Assembly (NCBI GenBank): GCA_947652115.1
Contig: OX393566.1
Coordinates: 26,290,420 to 26,354,419 of the forward strand
DNA: 64,000 nt
Source of the DNA: Blastomussa wellsi
Taxonomy: Eukaryota; Cnidaria; Anthozoa; Scleractinia; Plerogyridae
Direction of reading: 5' to 3'
Below, piece by piece: positions 50,601-62,600 of the stretch (position 1 is the first letter of the stretch; each line of letters starts with the position of its first letter). The notes beneath the pieces are model-generated. The model did not search any database. It was not told the origin of the DNA and saw only the letters and a list, made by a program, of their open reading frames with translations. The translations under genes were made by a program, and so were the position numbers.

Positions 50601-53600
50601 CGAAGCAATGCCCTGCTTGTTCAAGGTGGGTGCTTTTTAATGTTTTTGCTCTGTTATGCAGCACTTAATTGGGAGTGACACTTCATTAGGCAAATACACT
50701 ACTCAGGCAATAAGAAACTGAATATGCTCACCTGGGGACCAGCGGCTCCTGGTTTACCATCAGCTCCTGGGTCACCCTAAAGTGTAAGATCACAAGATGC
50801 TATAGCTGTAATCTAAGAAACCTGCGGCCTTTGTCAGCTTTAACATGTTTTTCGTAAGTTAATAGTTAAATGTTTTCTCTCTCTTAAAAACGGACAAAGG
50901 TGAAACTGTGAAATGATTAATTAATTAAATTGTCAAAGCTTTACGTACCGGGGCACCAGTCTTGCCATCTCGTCCAGCCACTCCTGGTTGGCCAGTAGGT
51001 CCCTGGAAGTGACACCATAGCAATAATGATCGTTGAAAAAAATACATGTACACATAGTTGATCTTGTTTATCACATTAGTAGCTACAAACTTAATTTACT
51101 AGTCAATAGTAACTAACTTTAAGTTATCTGCAATTTTAACACTAACTTATTTTTACTTAAATATCTTTTTTACGTACCTTAGCTCCTTGTCTTCCAGGCT
51201 GGCCACGTTCTCCAGCAGAGCCCTGAACAAAAATGAAACAAGATCAATAACATTAAATTTTGTAAATATGCAGAAACAAACATCCATTCCCAATTAGTTT
51301 CATAAGATGAACCATTCAAAGACATACTGGATCTCACCTTGTCTCCCTTTGCTCCATTCCTCCCATTCTCACCAGGAGCTCCTGCCACACCCTACAAAGT
51401 GCATACAATGGGCTTAGAAACATTTTATTACTGGAAATTTCCTGTATACCCAACACAACAAGTGTCCACCAAATTAATATTGAATGAATGTTTTCTTTTG
51501 TATTGTAATTTTAAGCTTATTATGTTCCCAACCCATTCTCACAATTAAATCAGGGACCTAATTTAATGGAAATTTTTAATTTGTGCTCTCCATGCAGCTG
51601 TCCCATGATCTGATATGAATGTCCCTTTAGCACCCCTCACTATTTTTAATAGTAAATGCTAAGCCTTATTTTTGATATTTACAACTGAAAAATCTTGCAC
51701 ACTGAACCTAATAGTGGAATTGTTAATTACTGTTGAATGAATTTTAAGCCCAATAATAAAAAAATTTAAATGGGCAAAAATACAAAATGAACTGCTTTTT
51801 GAGTTGTTCCAATAGCAACTAACCTGTCTGGTACAAAGTCTGGCACACAATAACTACAGTTTATTTATTTTTTATTTATTTATTTAGATTCCATTGCATA
51901 CCAACTGAAAAAGATTTAAATCTTATAAAGTGAGGCGGTCTACGACAGGCCAGAGGCCCTTCAAGGTAGACAGCCCTGAAAAAATGATGTTTCATTTGTG
52001 TCATGTTGGAGAGAGGGAAAGGGTCCTAAATCTTAAGAAATTACCTTTCGGCCAGGCTGACCATCTGCACCAGGCGCTCCGCGAAGACCAGGCGGGCCCT
52101 AAAAACCACAACAATTTTATCAAACAAGATGAGTTGGAGATCATTGACTTCTTTAGGGGCAACCATGGTCTTATTGAATTAGTAGGTTCACTTACAAACT
52201 ACAACCCTGAGGTTCTATTGAACAAGTAGGTCCATATAATAACTATTCTCCTGAGCTCCTGTTGCACCAGTGGGCCCACAAACACACAAGCTACTCCCCT
52301 GAGGTCCATTTGAGCCAGTAGGTCCACAAAAAATTATTTACCTGAGCTCCTATTGAACCAGTCGGTCCAGGTGGGCCATCTGCTCCAGTAGCACCCTGAA
52401 AAATAAGTTTTAAGTGTAGAACAATAATCTAATTGTAATTTGATTAGTAACAGAAATCAAGGGATTAGGTAAGGCCGCTGGGTACGTCTATAACAACTTA
52501 TCTGTTAACCTTGTTGCCAACGCCTTGCTAAAATTTTTAGGTTTTAAATTAATTATCAATTTTGTAACCATCACTTCTCAGAATTATGTTGTAGCATACA
52601 AAAATAATGTCAAGTAAATCAGTTGTGATTTTTAGGCCATGCACAGTCAATCTGTAATGTTTGTCACAAGAATAATCTATCTATTGTACAGCTGCAAGGG
52701 AAAATTTCTTATGTCTACAGTTGAGTTATGGAATTTTATAACAAACAAGTCAGTTTGTCTTTGAGAATCAAAATAAACAAACAAAACAGCTTAGGATTGA
52801 CAAGAGTATGATAATCTCTTTTCCAAGGGAATATTTTATTAATATTTTAAGTCATTTTGAATGCAATATGTCACGTTTTTACCCGTTTTCCACTGCGACC
52901 AGTTGGTCCAGGAGGGCCAGATTGGCCAGGCGCTCCCTAAAACGGAACAAAAATAAGCATTTAGACATGACAGCGCAGATATAAGTGTGTCTGGCAGGCT
53001 GATATGCTTTTCTTCAGCGACAGAATCTAAATAAAAATTCTTGCTAAGTGTTCACGTCAACAGTCTTCAAGCTTGTAATAATATTGGTTATACTTTTGAT
53101 AGAAAATATCCTTGTGTTTAGCATTGTCAAAAGACCACTAAATTTTTCTGGGCGGCTATTCTTGAGCCTTGGATTACATTAATAAACATTGTGCTGTGTA
53201 AAAAAGCTCTTATGACTACAGTGTATTGCTTTAATTATAGTTATTTTAAATGCTGATAAGTTACCTGACTTCCTTTCTCTCCCTTCTGTCCTTGTAGTCC
53301 TTGAGGGCCAGGGCGTCCCTGTTGCATTAGAAGAGCAAATTAATATTACTGGGCAAATTCACACATGAGGAAAACTAGAGCTAAATGCTTGACAAGGTCT
53401 TGGAAGTTTTTGGCTTTTTACCCTTTTCTCATTCAGACAAAGCAGACATAGTCTATCGCTAGTCCATAGCAGGGTTACCTCACAGCATTATGCTGTCGGT
53501 CGCCATATATATACCTGGGTGGAGAGAGGCACTGTGAGAGTAATGTGTCTTGACCAAGAACACAACACAGTGCCCCGGCCAAGGCTCAAACCTGGGAAAG

Positions 53601-54801
53601 ACTTTGTAAACATAGCATTGACTGGGACCAGATTAGACATCTCATGATATTTTATACGACATAGCAATGGCCAGAACAGCAGATCATTGAGTTAAACATA
53701 CGGTTGTCAGTTGGTTCCGGTTAGTTCCATCCTAGTTTACTTGTGGTTAGTCCCCTTACCAGTAAGTTCCACTCCTGTTTGCTTGCGGGTTAGTTTTCAC
53801 TTTGTGGTTTGGTATATTATACAATTTTGCTTGTACTATAAATATTGAAAAAAATGGGGTTCTTGTCCAGTTAGTGTGGTGGTAAGCGAGTGTATCCTGA
53901 GTCAAATTTTCCTGGTTTCAAATTGCCAGTGTTTTGAATAAAATAATTAATTTTTTCTTTCTTTTATTTTAAATAAAACTAAGTGTGGAATGACCTTCAT
54001 GTACAAATAAGTAAGTGTGTAATCTGGTCCCAGTAAATCTTATGTTAGCTCGTCCTCAACCCCAGATGGTCCAATCCAGAATCCAGCGCACTAACAATAT
54101 TTTAGGCTACAGCGTCATTCTTCAATAACATATTAATATCAACAATGTGATCTGCAAAATGGTCTTTCAAGGAAATTGGCTCAGCGTCGTTCTTCAATAA
54201 CATATTAATATCAACAATGTGATCTGCAAAATGGTCTTTCAAGGAAATTGGCTCACAATTTGTGCATGGGACCTCTCCCCAGTTTACTACCCTGTTAATG
54301 CTTATATTTACCCTGTCTCCAGGAGCGCCAGATCGTCCCTGAGCACCTGGTACACCCTGTTGGGAAAGCAGAAAAAAATCTGGCATTAATCCTGGTTTGG
54401 GCGAGTCTTAATATTAGTATGTTATCAATAAATTTACCTTGATTGACATCAAATCGCTGTCTTTTTAATACTGTGATGATGTGACAGGGCAGTTAATACT
54501 AATTCCCCGTTTAAAGTTATAACAGTAATAATAATAGTAATAACAATAATAACATAATAATTTAAAACTTTATTGAGTACTTTTCATTACAAACTTAAAT
54601 CTTACAAATATCTGGTAAAAGATATACAAATTTTGTTGTTCCTTTAGTTTTTCCATAAAATAATTTCTGTAACAATTTTAATAGCCTACATGTACCTATA
54701 TAACTACCCTCTGTAAACTTCACACACTATAAAACAGCTATGTACAGAAGTTATCATAAAATTGATATGAAACAATTATCAAATGTTTAACACTCTGGGC
54801 A

Positions 54802-54871
<70 letters not shown>

Positions 54872-57800
54872 TATATATTAACATATTTATGCAGGATGAC
54901 CATTTCAGTTATAAAAGCTGCTGTCAGATCAAAAAGGTGGAAGAGAGAAAATAAGAGAATTTACAGAATGGGTGAAGGAACCTTGACTCAGAGAAAAACT
55001 AACTGTTCAGTAAGATGTTTATCACTCATAATATGCAAAGCAAAGATGTAAAACGTGCTTGGACAATCTGCAAGTCAATACTTACGGAGGTTCCAGGAGC
55101 TCCAGCTTGGCCTGAAGGACCAGGCGGTCCTTGCATACCCTAGAATGAATTAATCAAAAAGTAAACAAAAGGAATGAAATTTGGCGTTGATTTTTTCCAT
55201 ACATTTCATTTAATGGTGGTTGAAAATTTAGCCAGTTTGTAAGCAGCTGGGAGCAGCACTCATGCTGAGAGCTAGGCCCCAGCTCAATCTGTGGGTGTTT
55301 GACCCATGATGTTGTCTACCAGGAGGTGAATCCACTCATTTGCGTGATCGGGCAGTTCCTGCAAGCACTGGGAGATCACAGGTCCCAGCCCAGCCCAGCA
55401 TGAGCTGTGAGTATCTAGCTGAGCACTTTGACAAGGATTTGATATAAAAAAAAGTCAAAAGCAAAACACATACCATTCCTCCTTTCTCACCGGGGGCGCC
55501 ACTTCTTCCAGGCGAACCATCTCTTCCATTTGCACCCTTGTCGCCTGGCTCTCCCGCAGGTCCTGGCTCCCCAGCCTCGCCTGGTGGGCCTTGAAATCCT
55601 GACTCGCCGCGGTCACCTTTAGCTCCTGCAATACCAGGCGGTCCAGAATTTCCGGTCTGACCTCTTGCACCCTGGCAAACAAAAATTATTCTCACTATCA
55701 GTTAGCATTCATGACATTACGTTTAGTCAGTGTTCAAGCCTGGTGGACTATATTCAACTATACAGCTTTCATTTCCATAGCATGAAGAAAGTAAAGGCTT
55801 TTTAGCCCAACTGGTTTACAGTATTATTGCTACCCCTGGATGGAACAGTAGTTTAGCCCCCCAGTATTCTTCCAGGTTGCCCCAACAATTTGCCTGTGCT
55901 ACGTGAATTTCTCAAAAACACAACACAATCACCCTTGCTGGCTGGGCTCACACCCTCAACCACTGAAGTCTCGGGAGACTAGCAAGAAGGCTACCATGCC
56001 TCCTGCTGGGTGGAGAGCTGTGATAGTGAATTGTCTTGTCCAAGAACACAACACAGGCACCCCAGCCAGTGAAAACACGTACAGCACACTAACCATCCTA
56101 AAGGCCACTATGCCTGTAACATGAACTGCAGCAGTAATTATACTATTCCTGTATTATACTTAGTTTCTCATTTTCATCTGAAAATGAGTATTGTACCTGG
56201 GCTCCCTGTGGACCAGGGGATCCTTCTGGTCCTCGCTGTCCTTGAGGTCCTGGTTTCCCTGTCTTTCCGCGCTCACCGAACAATCCACTTTCTCCCTAAA
56301 CACCGGAAAAAGTTAAGTTAACTAAAGTGCAGAAGAAATGTCAAAACAATTCAACAATAAAAAAAATCTGAAATCTTGAGGGCCCTCGATGAAATCGCCT
56401 GCAAAAAGGTTCCTGTCTCCGAGGGGCACTACTTTTCATTCTTTCGTTCATGATTCAAGATTCAGATTCAAGATGATCGTGGTGTTGTTATCTGAATTTA
56501 ACTAAAACTGCGAATTTTACGAAAATTACTAAAATCGTTCATTAGTAATTTACAAAAATTATGAAAATTGCGAAATTTTGCAGAATTCGCAAGAGAAATG
56601 TCAAGACAGTTCAAGGAGGGTCCTTAACGAAACTGCAAATTTAACTTAAATTGTGAATTTTATGAAAATTACTAAAATCTCTATTTAATAATAATAATAA
56701 TTATTTTTGTAGTTGTTTTCAACCCTGGACATAAGTGCAGCCTAGTGACCCATCAGGCTTGAGCTTATCCAAGACACTTGAAGTATCCACTCCACCTAGA
56801 AAGGATGCTAGTTCTTCGCAGGGTTACCCCCAGCAATAAATTTGCCAGTTCCCATTTTATACACCTGAGTGAAGAGAGGCACTAAGTGAGAATTTAAGCG
56901 ACTTGAATGCAACGCTGTGCCCAGTTCAAGGTTTAAACCCTAAATTTTCGATCCGGAATCCAGCACACTAACCATTAACACACCACGCCTCAAACAATTT
57001 GGAGACGAAATAACCACACAACATCACACAGTCATTAATTAATAACAAAATACAGGGAAAATTAAAAGAACAGTGCTTGAACTTGTACTTACAGGGTTTC
57101 CATCAAAGCCAGGCCTTCCTGGATCACCAGCACCACCCTGGAAGCACCACAAATGTCACAGGTTACATTTGGCACCTCTTATCATTAAAAGATGTAATTA
57201 TTTACCAAGAATGAGGTCCAGAATAAGACATTGACAGAGTTCACTTTTTTGTTAATGTCTGGATGGAAACATCTGGACTGCATTTTTTTTGGTCAATAAG
57301 ATTGTAAATAATTAGATTTAAATTATAATAATATTCTTAACAAAGAAGGTTGTGGAAAATTAAGAATTTCAAGGCAGCGGCTGCCAGAGTTCCACTCAGC
57401 TACTCTGGTCATAGCAATCAGCTTGTGACCAAAAAGCTCACTTATAACAGCCGCCTACTCTACCAGTCGATGGCACCTACTTCAAAACATTTTGAAATCC
57501 CTGAAGACGGGTGGTATAAGATGGGGAGCTTGACAGCAAATGTGCCTTACGCTTCAAATGTGACTTCGAATTAGCATAGTTGTAAGAATGGAATCTCACA
57601 TCTCTTCATTGTTCCAAGCAGACAAGATAGTACAGTTCATAAAGTTACTGCTAGCACAGTTATTTCGTCCTCCCCTTTGGCAGCATTTTTACCATTTAGT
57701 TATACTAGTTAGTATTTTTAGTAGTAAAGATTTTATTTAATCATGTATATAAATATCAAAAATAATAATTTTAACAATAATAATAATATACATAAAAAAA

Positions 57801-59659
57801 TTACTTGATTCTGACTGGCCGAGAGTAGTGCAGTACACCAGAGCAAAAAGTGTAACACAGTGCAAAAAGTGTAACACCAGTGCAAATTACACATTGAAAT
57901 TCTGGATTATGCAAATGGCTGCAAATGTTTTAAACGAACCCGCTTTCAGTTGGTAGCATTATTAGCTGATCTTCATCAGCACAATCTGTAAATAAAGTGT
58001 CAAATTCACTTCAAATGCTCGCTTCCTGCCTGCAACACTGTAAGATCTTCCGGTACTTCCTCCAGGCGAATTTTTTCATGTTTATATTTAAGTAATCATG
58101 CGGTTTTTCTCATTCACTTTGGAATTAATTTCCACTTGTGAGTTTTTCAAAAAGCTGAACACTTGTGCAAATTAATTCCAAATTGAACTCGAAACCATAT
58201 GATTACCTATACTAATAGAGATTGTTTGTCTATACAATACATGAAGCAGAAGAGTAACAATTTTAAGTGCCTACCCTTTCACCAGGCACTCCTTGACTTC
58301 CTTTGTTTCCTTTTGATCCTCTGCTTCCCTGAAACACAATCATATCACTTGCTCAGATTTATCAATAATGCTAGGTTAAGAACATCCCCCTCCCCCCACA
58401 ACAAAAGTTGTTATTGGCATTTTTGGTTCACCTGGGATCCAAATTTCTTAGAGAGAGTTTTGATTAACTGCTGTAAAACCAAAACCAGATGAACTAAAGT
58501 AATTACTTTGGCCAATCACAAAGGACGGTGGCAATCTAGTGATCCAATCACAACTCAAAGAAATTACACGCTGCTAACACAAAGTGTCGGAAAACATACA
58601 CACACGAGTTATGATTGCTTTTGGTTTTACTCCTGATTGGCTGAAAAAGTGGTGCGAGATTTTTAAACCAATCACTGAGCGTCGTAATGAAAAACCAACA
58701 ATCTGCTAATTACTTCCGACACTCAATTGAAAACTGCTCTATTCCGTAAGTCATTTGTCATTTGCAGTAAATTGAATTTCTTTTGCCGCAAGTTGATTTT
58801 TTGGGCCATGAGTTGATTTTCATTTCATGTGTACAGCAGGTATGACAACAAAATAATGAAATAAAAGTGCTGTTTACACGCTAAAAATAATTAGATTCTC
58901 ACATGTTTTATGACTTCTATCTTGCAATTAGCATTCAAAAATGCTGTTTTGTCGGAAGCCTTTATTAAAATTTATTTGGAATTCAAAAACTCATTTAATA
59001 CTTCATAAAGGAAACACAAAAGGAATTAATTTTTTAATGAGTGCCACGTCATAAGTTTATATCTGATATAGACACGACTAAATATTACAGCCGATTTTCT
59101 CCAGAAAAATAATAATAAACAAGAGGATTATTCTACAAATGAAAAGATCTATATCACAAATTTTGAAGCGTGCAGCACATGTTTTATTGCACCTCATGTT
59201 TTAAACCTGATGAAACTTTCACTACTGTTCGTTTTTTTTTAACATTACTCAATCACCACTGGTCATACCCTATCTCCTTTGAATCCCGCTTCACCAGCGA
59301 TACCAGGATTACCAGCTGGACCCTGAGGAAATGAAACAACAAAATCGATGTTCAGTAGGTGGCAAAAATATTCCAGGCAATGTAATAGGCCACTTCGGTA
59401 AATACCAGAACTCCTCGATAATATGCCACGTCAATGCAAATTGGTGTTTGCATTGGAAGGCCTAAAAGATGTCCAGACATACTGTCCGAACACAGTTGGG
59501 ATTTCATTGGACATTGTCCGATGTCCAACTGTTATTTACAGCTGATTTTCAAAAATGCTGTGTCAAATTCTAAGCCATTGGAAATCCACAAATCTGATTG
59601 GCTCTCTCCATGTTTTCTATTTAACAATTAGACTACGAGCCAGAGTTTTCTATGAGCGA

Positions 59660-59691
<32 letters not shown>

Positions 59692-62600
59692 CCTCATAGG
59701 AAACGAGGGCGAGTAGTCTAATTGTTAAATCAACATATACCAGTGGTGTTCCAGTTAACAGATGGTTCCCACATAACAAAACCTGACAAGGGCAGTACCC
59801 TGACCGAAACAATTGATAAAAGTTAATAATTAATTAAAAAACATTGATTGCTTTTATAGGAGCAGTGGCAATTTGGCCTGTCATAATTTCTTTTTGACAC
59901 CTTGCAAAGGGAACCTGGCTTTCCCTGTTCTGAAGTAGTTGCAATAAAATGTACTTACTGGGGGTCCCTGGGCACCAGCTGGTCCCCTCAATCCTGCCTC
60001 ACCTGGCTCTCCCTGTGACATAAAAATACTGTGGCTGAGAGCCATGCTTTAAGTCAGAATTAACAAAATATCCTGCAGGGAATATTTAACAACTATCCTG
60101 CAAACTTGTGCAAAATATCGCCTGATACTTAGATCGATGACGAGGCCGTATGCTGAGTTGGCTAAAATCAGACGATATTCCGCAAGATAATTGTTTTATT
60201 ATTCAACAAATTGTCAAAAAGTGCATTTTACAGCTAGAAAAACTGTGGTTATGCAACGCTTTGCAAGACTTGAGATGAATCACTGTAACTTAGTACGTAT
60301 ATCACAGGATATCTGTCAAGTACAGATGATGCATAACAATCGCTTCATGACCATATATGGACATTGTGACAATTTGTTGTCTGAATAATAACACCTGATA
60401 TTTAGTCACCAAGTCCATATGCTGAGTTGGCTAAAATCAAATGATATTCTGCAACATTGTGCAGGGCAATTGTTTTATTCTTCAACAAATTGTAAATAAT
60501 ACATTTTACAGCTAAAATAATAGTGGCTGTTAACAGTTTGCAATGAAGATGGACGAATCTTTGCTAACTATGTACATTGCACCTCCCTGATATGTTATGC
60601 ATGTGTTGTTGTTTAGCAATTTGCGGTCGCCAAATTCTTTTTTCCTCCTTCTGGTGGCAGGAACTCACTACAATCGTAGATTACCGGTAACACGAAAATC
60701 CCTTTCAATTTTATTAGCAGCAAAATATTAAAAAGTCAGTTCTTGGCGAGGGGGTCTAAATTTTATGTCAATTTAACAACCACAGATACTGGCATCCTCC
60801 AATATAGAATGAAAACACAAGACTTTTTATGACTCGCATTCAACAACTTCTTTACTTACGTCAGAACCATCTACACCAGGTAATCCTGGTGGTCCTGGCT
60901 GTCCAGGCCTCCCCTAAGATTAGAAAACAAACACAACAGTTACTATAAGGAGAGCTATACAGCTGCTTTGGGTCTTAGATCATCGTCATCATCATCATCA
61001 ACTCCTTTGCACCAAGGGGGAAATGTCTGCAAATTTTTCTTAGCCATGCCACTCATTCGCACGCAACCACTGCTGTTTTGTTAGGTCAATTCAGATGTTA
61101 AAACCATGTAAGTTGTATAAATTCGATCATAGTAGCAATCTAAATAACAACTCACGGGTGGTCCTGACTCTCCTTGCCGTCCTGGGGGTCCACGATTACC
61201 AGGTGTTCCCTAAAAGTCAACAACACAATTTTGTCAAGCTTGCATTTAAAATATTGTAACAGAAGGGTGTAAGATGTGAAAAAGCTTCAGCCTATCACAG
61301 CAAAGTACATTAAAAATAATTAGTACTTACAGGTGGTCCACGATTTCCAGGATTTCCTGGGGCACCTCTTGCACCCTAAATTAAACAAAGATACTGGCAT
61401 CTTATTAACAGAGCAAGAGGTTTGAATGGACGAATCTCAACTGAGGTTATGAGTACAGACCGAATGCAGTATAACATTTTGCTTGTGAATGGTAAAGGGC
61501 TTAACTTAAATTTGCCAAAGGGTGCTCAACTTTTCAAGCTTTTTGGCCTTCCATTAAGAATTTCATATAAACTCTAAGAAAGAGCATATTTCAGTGAAGT
61601 GCTGTAAAACCAAAACATTGTCAGTCACAACAAAACAAGAACTCAAATCAAATATATATACAAGTGCAGTAAAAAGTGCCGTTAACAAGGAAAATGCGCA
61701 TTCATGGTCAAGTGATAATTATTTTTGATTTTATACAGGTCTAATTGGTCGAGTCGATGGCATCACTTTCCAAAACATAACATAATTCTGGACTAATTTC
61801 AACAGTCAGCCAGAAAACATCTCTACCAAAAAATGCATTGGTCTGTTTGTTTTCTCACCGGTGCACCAGATTCTCCTTTGATACCTCCAGGACTTTCAGG
61901 ATCTGGTCCTTTGACACCACCCTGAAATATCATCATTGATAATCATTATTACCGGTAGTAAAAATCTACTAGTATACTAATGCAAATAATGCAATTATCT
62001 GATTGGCTGAGCTACTGCACACTATCAGCCATAAGAGTGCAGTGAAAATACCGCGAAATTCACTAGAAATCCTACCAAATACATGTCGTTACAACGTATT
62101 TAAAACTTATCTTGGCTTGCTATTGGGGCTGTTAACTTGCCGTTAATTGCAAATTGATCTTGAAATTTTGTCACTGCCACGAGAAAACGTACCAAAATTA
62201 CCAGGCGTTCTTAGCTTAATGTTGCGAAAAACTGGGCACTGGCCATATGGAGACTTTTCATTGCCACTATATGGCATGCAAAAGGAAACTACTGTCTCTA
62301 GCAATGCAGGACACGATGGATGACACAAGAATGTTTTGGCTTCACAAATGGATTTGAACAATCGACCACAAACAATTCTTACGTTTTAACCTGCAAAGCA
62401 AGGAGGACAGAAAGGAAATTTATTGCATTTCTGTTTTCAGCTGTAAATTGCAGCTGAAACAGGAGGTTAACCGGTTAAGCGTTCAATAAAGCTTATGTTT
62501 TTCTTGTTGCTCGAAACAAGTACAGTTGCCTTTAAAACTGTGTTGGTTGAACTTAAGTGTTTTCTTTCTTGCCCTGAATGTGACATCCTTCAAACATTTA

